Assembly (NCBI GenBank): GCA_003134995.1
Contig: PLDC01000029.1
Coordinates: 62,001 to 126,000 of the forward strand
DNA length: 64,000 nucleotides
Reading direction: 5' to 3'
DNA from: Acidobacteriaceae bacterium
GTDB taxonomy: Bacteria > Acidobacteriota > Terriglobia > Terriglobales > Acidobacteriaceae
Below the pieces are notes generated by a model. That model was not told the DNA's origin. It worked only from the letters and a program-made list of their open reading frames with translations, and made no database searches. Each line of letters starts with the position of its first letter. The first letter of the stretch is position 1. Positions 1 through 9,384 of this stretch are shown here, in pieces. A program made the position numbers and the translations under genes.

Positions 1-3
1 CGC

Positions 4-162
4 AAAACAAAACGCCCCAGACTCATTCGAGTCGTGGGACGTATGTCGATCAGCCCTCCCCCAAGTGCTGCTCAATTAGGAGACTAAACTTAAGCCGCGT
101 ATTGGTAAATGGCCAGTTCGGGCCATTGCTTTCACCTAAGTAACCCACAATGGTAACCTGCG
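4..162 (-). ncRNA. Copy A of a two-copy putative structured RNA element ending in a terminator-like hairpin
   Basis: Reverse complement matches 36873-37019. The 85-nt core (4-88) is about 81/85 identical to copy B and ends CGACTCGAATGAGTCTGGGGCG-TTTTGTTTT. Confidence 0.65.
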
Positions 163-302
163 TTCTCGGTGTCATCCAGAAGACCTGACCGGCCGACAGC
201 TCCGTTTCGGATGACGGAAAGAATTGACAATCTCATGACAAGCGCCGCGAGGCCGGATCGTTTATCCTTAGTGTGACCCTAAGTGATCATCAAAGGAGCG
301 TT

Positions 303-836
303 ATGAAAATTTTCTCCCTGCTTCTCGCGATTTTGCTGTTTGCTTCACTCTCTGCCATTGCTGCCGATCAGCCTCAGCCTCCCGCCGCGGGCGCGCAAGC
401 CCCGGCTTTCTCGTTGCCCAGTCAGGAAGGCACACAGGTTTCTCTCGATCAATATAAAGGGAAGTGGGTTGTGCTTTATTTCTATCCCAAGGATTTCACT
501 TCCGGCTGCACGATTGAAGCGCACAACTTTCAGCGTGACATCGACAAGTACACGCAGAAGAACGCGGTGATTCTCGGCGTCAGCGTCGACAATGTCGATT
601 CGCACAAGGGTTTCTGCACGAAAGAAGGATTGAACTTTAAATTACTCGCCGATCCCGATCATGAGGTCGTCCAACAGTACGGTTCGATCATGGAATACAA
701 CGGAATGACACTGGCCGCACGCAATACGTTCCTGATCGATCCGTCTGGTGTGATCAGGAAGGTTTATCTGAAGGTGAGCCCGCAAGGCCACAGCGACGAA
801 GTGCTGGCCGATCTGCAGCAACTGCAAGCGAAGTAA
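303..836 (+). CDS. Secreted thioredoxin-dependent peroxiredoxin (Bcp/AhpC-TSA family)
   Basis: Signal peptide MKIFSLLLAILLFASLSAIAA, then AFSLPSQEGTQVSLDQYKGKWVVLYFYPKDFTSGCTIEA; internal ATG at 303 chosen. Confidence 0.9.
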   Translation: MKIFSLLLAILLFASLSAIAADQPQPPAAGAQAPAFSLPSQEGTQVSLDQYKGKWVVLYFYPKDFTSGCTIEAHNFQRDIDKYTQKNAVILGVSVDNVDSHKGFCTKEGLNFKLLADPDHEVVQQYGSIMEYNGMTLAARNTFLIDPSGVIRKVYLKVSPQGHSDEVLADLQQLQAK

Positions 837-968
837 TAGCATTCTCGCTTCTTGTTTCCCTTGGAAGCCGCGATCGGTGCGGGGAGAAGTAAGGAGCCGG
901 GAACGTCCCTGACAAAACAGACCGGGGACATTCCGGCACCCGCCATTTATTTTCGATCAGGAATTCAC

Positions 969-2519
969 TCAGAAGGTGAAACGACCGCCGATCGTCGGAG
1001 CGCAGTTATTGTTGTAGTTATAAGGGACGCCGGGACCATGAGGAATGGCGATGGCCAGACCTCCGCTCACCCAGGAATACGCAAGTCCGATAAAACCGTC
1101 GAAACGCTTTGTGAAGTGGTGATCCACATAAAACGACCCTTCATTGAGGGTGCCCGCGCAGGAAGCGCGGAACCCGGCTGAGGCCGAGCAGGTCTGCGGA
1201 ACCCGGAAGTCGTTCTGCCGCTGTTGATACCACGCGAAAGTGAAGTCGGTCTTGGTGCGGTAGGTGTACTTCACTCCCGTCCACCAGATGTTCAGCAATT
1301 TTTCGGAATCAAGATTGTTGTCTTCCACCCCGCTCAGGGAGTAACCGCCCTGGTCCGAGGCTCCAACTCCCAACGGGTCCGCCGGGTTGTTTTGCCAGAT
1401 GTATTCGTAGCCTACAAAAAATTTCCACGGGTCGCGGACATATTTGGCGGCGAACATAATTGCATTGTTGTCAGTCACAATGCCATATAGGGTATTGTTC
1501 GTGTCGATTAGATTGGGCCCCATTCCCGGCCCCCCGTTGATGGGATTTGTATTAATGCTGTCCGTGGTCGATTGATATTGCCCTGCCCCAGCCAGACTCG
1601 AAGGTCCGAGCAAGGGGTTTAACACGCTGATCGCCTGGTTGTAATGTTGGTAGACGATGTCAGCAGAAAACTTGTCCTGATCTCGGCCGATGTCTCCGCC
1701 GAGGTCGAATCCGTACCCATTGTTATGTGCCGATTCCGGCGTACACGTGGTGGCGGTCCACGAGGCGGCGGCCGAGTAACAGCCGCCGGAGCCATCGGCG
1801 AATTTATACATCGCGCCGAAATGGACCGGGCCATACGCGATGCGATACTTCACGGCGTCGTCCCAACGGCTATTCTCAGTGTCGCCGCCGCCGGCCATCG
1901 TACCGTTATACCCAATGTAGGAAAAGGCGTAGGCGCCGTTGGCCGGATCGTAAAGCAGCATCGCATCGGTGCCGAGAGAGCGCTGACGACCGAAGGTCAG
2001 CTCACCGAAGTGCGCGGACGATATACCGCCGTAGTACTGGTCATTGAACGGTTGGCCCGCGCGCGCGCCGTCGGTCGCTATTGAATAGCTGCTCCTGGGA
2101 AGGCCGTTGTTGATGATGTCGGTTTGTGAGGCGTTGGCAAGCAGGCCGGACTGCGGATTGATGCCAGTGGAACCGTTGAACACAACGGACCAGCCCGGCA
2201 GAAACTGTACCTTGCCCCTGACGCCGAAACCCGTCTGCGACAGGTTGTTCGGTGCGACGAGGAATCGATGTTGATAGCCGTTTCGGTTCACCAGCGATTC
2301 CCCTTCATAGTTGTAGCCGTTCTCCGGTAATCCATGGCTGACCCAGCCGACGCCAACGTCATACGCACCGTAGACCGTGATTCCGTGCCAGGTCAGCGTG
2401 CAATCGGTGGTGGCGAACTCGTGGCCGCTCGCGCAGGGGTCGGGAGTTTTCTGAGCAAAGGCCAAGGATGAGGAAAGGAAAAAGCCAATCGCTGCGATAA
2501 ACAGGCAAGTCTTGCGCAT
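969..2519 (-). CDS. Outer-membrane porin (general bacterial porin-like beta-barrel)
   Basis: Signal peptide, porin-like repeats (GITVYGAYDVGVGW, FGELTFGRQRSLGTD, KYRIAYGPVHFGAMYKF) and C-terminal aromatic residue (GRFTF). Confidence 0.8.
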   Translation of the reverse strand: MRKTCLFIAAIGFFLSSSLAFAQKTPDPCASGHEFATTDCTLTWHGITVYGAYDVGVGWVSHGLPENGYNYEGESLVNRNGYQHRFLVAPNNLSQTGFGVRGKVQFLPGWSVVFNGSTGINPQSGLLANASQTDIINNGLPRSSYSIATDGARAGQPFNDQYYGGISSAHFGELTFGRQRSLGTDAMLLYDPANGAYAFSYIGYNGTMAGGGDTENSRWDDAVKYRIAYGPVHFGAMYKFADGSGGCYSAAASWTATTCTPESAHNNGYGFDLGGDIGRDQDKFSADIVYQHYNQAISVLNPLLGPSSLAGAGQYQSTTDSINTNPINGGPGMGPNLIDTNNTLYGIVTDNNAIMFAAKYVRDPWKFFVGYEYIWQNNPADPLGVGASDQGGYSLSGVEDNNLDSEKLLNIWWTGVKYTYRTKTDFTFAWYQQRQNDFRVPQTCSASAGFRASCAGTLNEGSFYVDHHFTKRFDGFIGLAYSWVSGGLAIAIPHGPGVPYNYNNNCAPTIGGRFTF

Positions 2520-2693
2520 TTCGACCTCGGAAAATCAGTAAGGTTCAAACGGAACGCGCAAGTGTACATGACATACGATTCTTGTGTCCAGAAGTATACC
2601 GTTCAGTCCGTTTTACAATGAGGGTCGCGGTTATACTCGTGCGGATGGGACTAATTTGACCCGGAACCACGTTCTCGCTACGATTGCGTTTCG

Positions 2694-3128
2694 ATGCAAA
2701 AGAGCCGCAAATCCGAACGGAATACTGAGGGACTACTGGCACTTCGAGATGCAGCTTTGCAACTGGGGGTCAGCTTTCCAACGATTAAGCAATGGATTTA
2801 CAAGAAGAAGATTCGAAGCAATCAGACTGCGGGAGGTCATCATCGTATCCCGCAGAGCGAAGTCGACAGATTGCTTTTCAGAACCCGCGGCAAGACCGAG
2901 CAGCAACGCAAGGAAGAGGTCCGGCGCGTAAGCGGTCGTAATCAGCTAGTGGGACGGATTGAGTCCGTGCAGATTAGCGGCTTGATGGCGGAAGTCAGGG
3001 TTTCAATTGGTGGTCAGCAAATTACCTCGATCATCACGGCACGCTCTGCCAGAGAAATGCAACTGAAGCGGGGACAGACCGCCGCAGCCCTTATAAAAGC
3101 TACCGAGGTAATGATCCTGCGGGTTTGA
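2694..3128 (+). CDS. Helix-turn-helix + TOBE (Mop-like) domain protein, putative molybdate/oxyanion-responsive regulator
   Basis: MerR/excisionase-like HTH (LRDAALQLGVSFPTIKQWIYKKKIRSNQTAGGHHRIPQSEVDRLL) followed by GRNQLVGRIESVQISGLMAEVRVSIGGQQITSIITARSAREMQLKRGQTAAALIKATEVMI. Confidence 0.8.
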   Translation: MQKSRKSERNTEGLLALRDAALQLGVSFPTIKQWIYKKKIRSNQTAGGHHRIPQSEVDRLLFRTRGKTEQQRKEEVRRVSGRNQLVGRIESVQISGLMAEVRVSIGGQQITSIITARSAREMQLKRGQTAAALIKATEVMILRV

Positions 3129-3201
3129 CGCATGAAAAACCGATTCTTTCCGCACGCGCTAATCTTTCTGCTGTTGGGTAAGCAGTGAGTGCTTCGATAC
3201 T

Positions 3202-4026
3202 TCACTGCGACTTCGCGAGGTCGTTCTTGAGCAGGCTGACTTCGACGCGCGTACCCTTAGCGCCCTCGGGGGCGGCGTTGCCCATGCCGATCACGTAGAT
3301 GCGGTAGGCTGGAATGTCGTAGTTGAGCACGAGGTAACGGACCACCGAATCCGCCATCTTGCGCGAGTTGGTGATGGCAGCCTGGCCTTGGCCCGAAGAG
3401 AATCCCTGCACTTCGATGATGTAGCCACGCTGATTCTTCAACGGACCAGCCATCTCATCGAGCGCATCCTTGGCCTGCTTGCTCAACACGGTCTGCCCCG
3501 GACGAAAACGAATCTCAGTCTGCGCGCCAGACTTGTACTGATCGATGTTTCCAACCACGCTCTCCTCGGTCGAAAGGCGAGTGTTAAGAGAACTCGCAGT
3601 CTGCTGCGCCATCTGAGCTTTGTTGGCAGCGTCGGAAGCATGTTCATCGGCCATGCTGGTCTTCGCCGAAGCCAGCTGAATACCTTGCTGGGCGCGGGAA
3701 TCCACGTCGCGGATCATCTTGCTGTTTTCCGCGGTTATCTGATTAAGCTCGTTGATCCGGTCGCGAACGGGCTGAACATGCCGCCGCACGTACTCTTTGG
3801 TGGCAAACGGATGCATGAGAAGCGACCCCAAGCTAGGCTCCTCGCCATCCCAGAAATCATGATTCGTCGCAGGTTGGCTGGAAGCAGGCTGGCTGGATGC
3901 AGCCTTCGACCCTCCCGGACCGGTCGCCGCCGGCGGCGCGCCAGAATTCGAACTGCTTTGCTGCGCGAACGCGGCAAGCACAAACGCTGCGAAGACGAGC
4001 AGAGTCGTGAACATGCGGTTCTTCAT
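3202..4026 (-). CDS. OmpA-family peptidoglycan-associated protein
   Basis: Signal peptide and C-terminal OmpA-like segment (RFRPGQTVLSKQAKDALDEMAGPLKNQRGYIIEVQGFSSGQG...NSRKMADSVVRYL). Confidence 0.82.
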   Translation of the reverse strand: MKNRMFTTLLVFAAFVLAAFAQQSSSNSGAPPAATGPGGSKAASSQPASSQPATNHDFWDGEEPSLGSLLMHPFATKEYVRRHVQPVRDRINELNQITAENSKMIRDVDSRAQQGIQLASAKTSMADEHASDAANKAQMAQQTASSLNTRLSTEESVVGNIDQYKSGAQTEIRFRPGQTVLSKQAKDALDEMAGPLKNQRGYIIEVQGFSSGQGQAAITNSRKMADSVVRYLVLNYDIPAYRIYVIGMGNAAPEGAKGTRVEVSLLKNDLAKSQ

Positions 4027-4171
4027 AATCTTTAGCCTTTCCAAGTAACGGGAAACGTGCCGGAAGCTGCAGCCATTCAGTGGCAGTCACATTGTAGCGC
4101 GAAGGATGGTCCGCGGATAGAGCCGGTTGCTTCGGTTGTTCGGCCGCAAGTCATTGCAGGTCGTTCTGGAT

Positions 4172-4204
4172 TATGACTATAATGACCACAATGACCCACT
4201 GACT
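4172..4204. repeat. 9-bp-period ATGAC direct repeats upstream of an antitoxin gene
   Basis: ATGACTATA-ATGACCACA-ATGACCCAC-TGACTG, just upstream of the antitoxin ATG at about 4220. Confidence 0.5.
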
Positions 4205-4219
4205 GTTAGGAGAAGCGTT

Positions 4220-4474
4220 ATGGGTGCACAAGTTTGGACCGTGGCAGAAGCCAAGGCAAAATTCAGTGAAATCATCGAGCGCGCAATGTCGGAGGGGCCG
4301 CAGACCATCACTCGCAAAGGCCGCACCGCTGCCATCGTGGTTGGAGCGGAGGAATGGCAACGAAAAACGCGGCGTGTCGGAAACCTGGCGGAATTCTTTG
4401 CCGCATCGCCGTTGCGCGGATCGGGGCTGAAGATCCATCGGCTCAAACAGCGCCCCCGAAAAGTTAGCCTGTGA
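4220..4474 (+). CDS. Phd/YefM-family antitoxin
   Basis: MGAQVWTVAEAKAKFSEIIERAMSEGPQTITRKGRTAAIVVGAEEWQR, upstream of a PIN toxin; ORF track opens earlier at 4127. Confidence 0.87.
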   Translation: MGAQVWTVAEAKAKFSEIIERAMSEGPQTITRKGRTAAIVVGAEEWQRKTRRVGNLAEFFAASPLRGSGLKIHRLKQRPRKVSL

Positions 4475-4887
4475 ACTTTCTCCTCGACACGAATGCGGTT
4501 TCAGAGTGGGTGAAGCCGCGGCCAAATCCTGGCCTCATTGCATGGATGGAATCGGCCGATGAAGATCGCATTTTCATCAGCGTGGTCTCGCTAGCGGAAC
4601 TCCGCTACGGAGTGGAACGCATGGCCGCAGGACGCCGCCGGAACCGGCTCGAGCAGTGGCTTCGACACGAGTTGCCTTTGCGATTTGAAAACCGAATCCT
4701 GCCCGTCGACGCCGACGTGGCTGAGGCTTGGGGCAGAACTGTATCATGGAGCGAAGCCGCCGGACGTCCGATCGGAGTGATGGATGCTTTTCTGGCGGCA
4801 ACAGCGGAAATCAATCAACTAACCCTGATTACCCGTAACATCTCGCATTTTCCGCTGCTAAGAACGATTCTCAATCCGTGGAACTAG
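4471..4887 (+). CDS. PIN-domain toxin (VapC/FitB-like)
   Basis: NFLLDTNAVSEWVKPRPNPGLIAWM...ISVVSLAELRYGVERM...AATAEINQLTLITRNISHF; GTG start overlaps the antitoxin stop (GTGA). Confidence 0.9.
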   Translation: MNFLLDTNAVSEWVKPRPNPGLIAWMESADEDRIFISVVSLAELRYGVERMAAGRRRNRLEQWLRHELPLRFENRILPVDADVAEAWGRTVSWSEAAGRPIGVMDAFLAATAEINQLTLITRNISHFPLLRTILNPWN

Positions 4888-4911
4888 AAACTCAGAAACA
4901 GTGACTCGCTT

Positions 4912-5583
4912 CTACCCGCGCACGCTGATTCGCGAGAACGAGAGCACAGCGCGCGATGAGATTGGCCGACCCATTGACATCGCGGGACGGAACGTAGTGA
5001 AGATCAGCATCCGTTTCACCTGCGGCAGCAATTCCTGCGATTCTCCGGGATCGGAGAGGATCTTGTAATCCTGCACTCGGCCGTTTTTGTCTACGTAAGC
5101 TTCAATCACCAGCGAGTCCGTGTTCATCCCGGTCAAAGTCGTGCCGAAGACGCTCTGCTGCAGTTCCGGTCCCGTAGTCAACACGGTCGGCACATCCTGA
5201 TTGTTAGCCTGCACCTCGCCGGGCATCGCCAGGATCGCGGTCACTAATCCGAAGATCAGCAGCGCGCACACAAGACCCGCAGTCGCAGGAACCATGAATG
5301 CGTTCAGGGTATTCTCCACGCGCATGCGCAGGCCTTCAAACCGCGGACGCCGCGTCTCGGCCGCTTCGCGTGAAATCGCCAATCGCAATTTCAGGTCAAG
5401 ATCCGCCGGCATCTGCGGACGCCCCACGCTCACCAACAATTGCTGCGTCTGACGCAGCAACGTGTATTCCTGCATGCAACGCGCGCACTGCTCAAGATGC
5501 TCCTGCAAGGCGCGCATCTCGGTGCCCGAGACCGCGCCGTCAAGATAAGGCGACAACACTGCTCGCGCCTGCGCGCACTTCAT
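4912..5583 (-). CDS. Anti-sigma factor: zf-HC2-like N-terminus, TM helix, TonB-C-like C-terminus
   Basis: MKCAQARAVLSPYLDGAVSGTEMRALQEHLEQCARC; TM segment; VIEAYVDKNGRVQDYKIL...RMLIFTTFRPAMSMGRPISSRAVLSFS. Immediately downstream of the sigma factor. Confidence 0.78.
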   Translation of the reverse strand: MKCAQARAVLSPYLDGAVSGTEMRALQEHLEQCARCMQEYTLLRQTQQLLVSVGRPQMPADLDLKLRLAISREAAETRRPRFEGLRMRVENTLNAFMVPATAGLVCALLIFGLVTAILAMPGEVQANNQDVPTVLTTGPELQQSVFGTTLTGMNTDSLVIEAYVDKNGRVQDYKILSDPGESQELLPQVKRMLIFTTFRPAMSMGRPISSRAVLSFSRISVRG

Positions 5584-5624
5584 CGTTATGCCCTTCGTAA
5601 AAACGGACTTCATGCCCGCATACT

Positions 5625-6503
5625 TCATGGCAGCACCTCTACCCTTCTACCCCCTCCACAAACTCCTTGAGAAACCGATGACCGCGCTTGCTGTTCTTGT
5701 ACTCGTTCCTCTGGCGCAGTCAGCCCCAGCTCAACACTCACTTCGCGGACATAGGGAGCCAGGCGCTCTTTCAAGGCCTGGCGTCCGCGGGTTAATCTGG
5801 ATTTCACTGTTCCCAGCGAAATCTGCAGCACTTCCGCAATCTCTTCATACGACATGTCTTCCAGATCGCGCAGAATCAGCGTCGTGCGGTAAGGGTCAGG
5901 CACTTGCCGCAGTTCGGCATCTACACGCTGCTGCACTTCGCGATGCGCAACGCTATCGAACGGGGAATCGTGGTGATCGGTCAGCGCATTCTGCATGGCG
6001 GCGTTTTGCATAAAATCGCCGTTCGCCATTCCATCCGATTCCGCCGGCTCGATCGAAGTCTCCTGTGCCTTGTGCCGGAACCACCATCGCTTGCGGTTCG
6101 CCGCTTCATGCAATGCGATGCGGTAGATCCAGGTCTTCAGGCTGGACTCGCCATGGAAGCTCTTCATCCCGCGAAACACTTTCAGGAACACATCCTGCGT
6201 CACGTCGGCGGCGTCGGCAGGATCGCTCAACATGCGATAGACCAGCCCGTACACCGGACGCTGGAATTCGCCAATCAGCCACGCATAAGCCGCTTCCGAG
6301 CCGGCCTTCAGGTCCGCGACAATCGCCGCTTCCTCTGCCCGTGCTCCGATCGCGCTTGCCAGATCTGCCAAGGTTGCCACTCCCGCGGTGACCGCGAATC
6401 CAACTTGTGATGCAACAACAATTATAGGATCTTCCACCTCATCCCGAACCGAAAAATCGCTGGGGGCGGCACCCGCCTTGCGATACACTCCCTCATCCAG
6501 CAT
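5625..6503 (-). CDS. ECF RNA polymerase sigma factor (RpoE-like)
   Basis: YRMLSDPADAADVTQDVFLKVFRGMKSF...KTWIYRIALHEAANRKR...YRTTLILRDLEDMSYEEIAEVLQISLGTVKSRLTRGRQALKERL. Confidence 0.93.
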   Translation of the reverse strand: MLDEGVYRKAGAAPSDFSVRDEVEDPIIVVASQVGFAVTAGVATLADLASAIGARAEEAAIVADLKAGSEAAYAWLIGEFQRPVYGLVYRMLSDPADAADVTQDVFLKVFRGMKSFHGESSLKTWIYRIALHEAANRKRWWFRHKAQETSIEPAESDGMANGDFMQNAAMQNALTDHHDSPFDSVAHREVQQRVDAELRQVPDPYRTTLILRDLEDMSYEEIAEVLQISLGTVKSRLTRGRQALKERLAPYVREVSVELGLTAPEERVQEQQARSSVSQGVCGGGRRVEVLP

Positions 6504-6683
6504 AGACTCCGCCGAGGCGTTCCGAGTTCCCGCTTATAAGTCATTTATTTGCAATGTTCGGCACCGATGTGCGGCCGAAGCCCTCCTCGCCAGCGTTATC
6601 GGTCAGAGGTACTCAATCCAAAGGTTACGAAAGCTAGCCGCACACTCGGGTGACGCCAACCACGCTATAATTGCGCCACCTGA

Positions 6684-9374
6684 ATGGCTCTTACTTCTGG
6701 CACGAAACTCGGCCCTTACGAAATCCAGTCTCTGCTCGGCGCAGGCGGCATGGGAGAAGTTTACCGCGCGCTCGACACGCGCCTTGATCGCACGGTCGCG
6801 GTCAAAGTTCTGGCTTCTCATCTCTCTTCATCTCCTGAACTGAAGCAGCGCATGGATCGCGAAGGCCGCGCCATTTCTTCGCTGAACCATCCGCACATCT
6901 GCCAGCTTTATGACATCGGCTCGCAGAGCGGCACCGATTATCTGGTGATGGAGTTTCTCGAAGGTGAAACTCTGGCGGAGAGATTACGCAAAGGCGCGAT
7001 GCCGCTGAATGAAATCCTGAAAGTTGGGATTGCCGTGGCCGAAGCGCTGGCCGTCGCGCATCGCAACGGCATTGTGCACCGCGATCTGAAGCCAGGGAAC
7101 ATCATGCTGACCCAGGGCGGCGCGAAGCTGATGGACTTTGGTTTGGCGAAGCCGCTGGGCATGCAGGCGGGTTCGGGATCCGGGGCAGGATCAGGAACAG
7201 CGCCACCTTCTTTTACTGCAGCGGCCACGATGAGCGGGCCGAGTCCACTCACTCCGCTCACCACGGCGGGCAGCATCATCGGCACGATTCAATACATGTC
7301 GCCGGAGCAGATCGAAGGAAAAGAAGCGGACGCGCGCTCTGACATTTTTGCATTCGGCGCTGTGCTTTATGAAATGACGGCAGGGAAGCGGCCGTTCTCG
7401 GGAAAGAGTCAAATCTCTCTGGCATCGTCAATTCTGGAAAGTGATCCGGCACCGATCAGCACAGTCAAGCCGCAAACGCCGCCAGCCTTCGACCATGTGG
7501 TAACAACCTGCCTGCAGAAAAATCCCGAAGAGCGCTATCAGACGGCGCACGACATTAAGCTGGAGCTGCGGTGGATTGCCGCTGACAAGTCGTCTCCCAT
7601 CGCCGCGCCGGCTACGGCCGCGCCGTCTCGCAGCCGTGAGCGTATTGGTTGGATCGCGGCTCTGCTCGCTGCGATTATTTTGACTGCGGCGGCTGCGTTG
7701 TTCTTTTACCATCCGGCTCAATCTGCGCGCTCGATTCGCGCCGTCATCGATCCTCCGGAGAAGACCACATTCGATCTGACCGGCGATTCTGCCGGTCCGC
7801 CCGTGCTTTCGCCCGATGGCAACTTTGTCGCTTTTGCGGCCACGGGCAATGACGGCAAGACTGCGCTCTGGGTCCGTCCCACGAGCATGTTGGAAGCTCG
7901 TGAACTGCGTGGCACCGACGGCGCGACTTTTCCCTTCTGGTCGCCCGACAGCCGTTCCGTCGGATTCTTTGCCGACGGCAAACTCAAAACGGTCGACCTG
8001 GAAGGCGGCTCGACGCAGATGATTTGTGACGCGCCGCTCGGTCGCGGCGGCGCGTGGGGAGCGGATGGAGTGATGCTGTTCTCGCCGGCTCCCACGGCGC
8101 CGCTCATGCGAGTGAGCGCCAGCGGCGGAACTCCAGTTGCGATTACGAAGCTTGACCTCGGTCTGCAAACTTCGCATCGCTGGCCATTTTTTCTGCCCGA
8201 CGGCAAGCATTTCCTCTATATCGCGCTTCACCACGATGCTTCCAAGGCGGGGAACAACATGGTCTACTACGCATCGCTCGATGGCCGGGAAAATCGTCCG
8301 TTGTTCCGCTCTCAGACCAATGCCGTTTACGCCAGCGGTTTTATTTTATTTGGGCGTGGCGACCAAATAATGGCGCAGCCTTTCAATCCTTCCACCGGAA
8401 CGGCGAGTGGCGAACCCCAGAACGTGGCCAAGGGCGTGATGAATGACTCCAGCACCTGGCACATGGACGCCTCGGCCTCGAGCGATGGCCTGCTGGTTTT
8501 CGGCAGCGGCGCTTCTGGCGACCTGGAATTAGTCTGGATGGATCGCAGCGGGAAGATGAGCACCATTGCCGACAAGCTCCCTGACTTGCAGAGCGCGGTC
8601 CTTTCGCCGCAAGGCGACCGCGTCGCTCTTCAGATGAACGCCGGTCAGACCGATATCTGGGTGCTCGATCTGACGCGTGGGGTGCGCACCAGAGTCACCT
8701 TCGGGCCGGTTGGGAATGTTTCGCCGCTCTGGTCGCCCGACGGCAAATGGATCGCATACTCCTCCGCTCAGAACGGCCACTTTGCCATTTGCCGCAAGCC
8801 CTCCGACGGCAGCGGCGCGGAAGAATGTTTGCTCAACGTGGAGCAGCAGCCCGGACTCCACGATTGGTCGCGCGACGGGAAGTATCTGATGTATTCGCTG
8901 CCCGTCGCGGGTGGCCCTTCACGGCAGATATTTGCCTTGCCGCTGGAGGGAGACCACAAGCCATCGCTGTTAGTGGAGCGGGGTGCGGGTGGAAAACTTT
9001 CTCCCGACGGCCGTTGGCTCGCCTACCAATCAGCCGAATCGGGCAGGTTGGAAGTTTACGTGACGCCCTTTGGCGGCGGCCAGGGCAAGTGGCAGGTCTC
9101 GGCTAACGGCGGACAATATCCGCGGTGGAGCAAGGACGGCAAAGAACTCTACTATATGGACCTCACTTACAATCTTTTCGCGGTCCCGGTAACGAATGCG
9201 GGCGGAGCACTGCAATTCGGCGCGTCTCAGAAGTTGATCACCAATTGGTCCGCTCCGCAGGTTTTCTATGACGTTGCGCCCGACGGCAAGAAATTTCTTC
9301 TCGACCGGGTTGAGCAACAGGTCAGCCAATCGGTCACCGTGGTGACGAACTTCACAGTGGGATTAAAGAAGTAA
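6684..9374 (+). CDS. Serine/threonine protein kinase with C-terminal TolB/WD40-like beta-propeller
   Basis: YEIQSLLGAGGMGEVYRALDTRLDRTVAVKVL, IVHRDLKPGNIML, MDFGLAK, YMSPEQIEGKEADARSDIFAFGAVLYEM; TM helix; repeated SPDGKWIAY-type blades. Confidence 0.95.
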   Translation: MALTSGTKLGPYEIQSLLGAGGMGEVYRALDTRLDRTVAVKVLASHLSSSPELKQRMDREGRAISSLNHPHICQLYDIGSQSGTDYLVMEFLEGETLAERLRKGAMPLNEILKVGIAVAEALAVAHRNGIVHRDLKPGNIMLTQGGAKLMDFGLAKPLGMQAGSGSGAGSGTAPPSFTAAATMSGPSPLTPLTTAGSIIGTIQYMSPEQIEGKEADARSDIFAFGAVLYEMTAGKRPFSGKSQISLASSILESDPAPISTVKPQTPPAFDHVVTTCLQKNPEERYQTAHDIKLELRWIAADKSSPIAAPATAAPSRSRERIGWIAALLAAIILTAAAALFFYHPAQSARSIRAVIDPPEKTTFDLTGDSAGPPVLSPDGNFVAFAATGNDGKTALWVRPTSMLEARELRGTDGATFPFWSPDSRSVGFFADGKLKTVDLEGGSTQMICDAPLGRGGAWGADGVMLFSPAPTAPLMRVSASGGTPVAITKLDLGLQTSHRWPFFLPDGKHFLYIALHHDASKAGNNMVYYASLDGRENRPLFRSQTNAVYASGFILFGRGDQIMAQPFNPSTGTASGEPQNVAKGVMNDSSTWHMDASASSDGLLVFGSGASGDLELVWMDRSGKMSTIADKLPDLQSAVLSPQGDRVALQMNAGQTDIWVLDLTRGVRTRVTFGPVGNVSPLWSPDGKWIAYSSAQNGHFAICRKPSDGSGAEECLLNVEQQPGLHDWSRDGKYLMYSLPVAGGPSRQIFALPLEGDHKPSLLVERGAGGKLSPDGRWLAYQSAESGRLEVYVTPFGGGQGKWQVSANGGQYPRWSKDGKELYYMDLTYNLFAVPVTNAGGALQFGASQKLITNWSAPQVFYDVAPDGKKFLLDRVEQQVSQSVTVVTNFTVGLKK

Positions 9375-9384
9375 AGTTGCGGAG

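Noticed and set aside
223-270. Consensus sigma-70 promoter (TTGACA at about 224) for the peroxiredoxin gene
   Set aside because: No -10 box at 16-18 bp spacing; the only TATCCT-like match is about 33 bp away.
3388-4035. 215-aa plus-strand ORF antisense to the OmpA-family gene
   Set aside because: No signal of coding; sense strand has signal peptide and OmpA domain.
7428-8234. 268-aa minus-strand ORF within the first Ser/Thr kinase
   Set aside because: Shadow ORF over a well-supported kinase/propeller gene.
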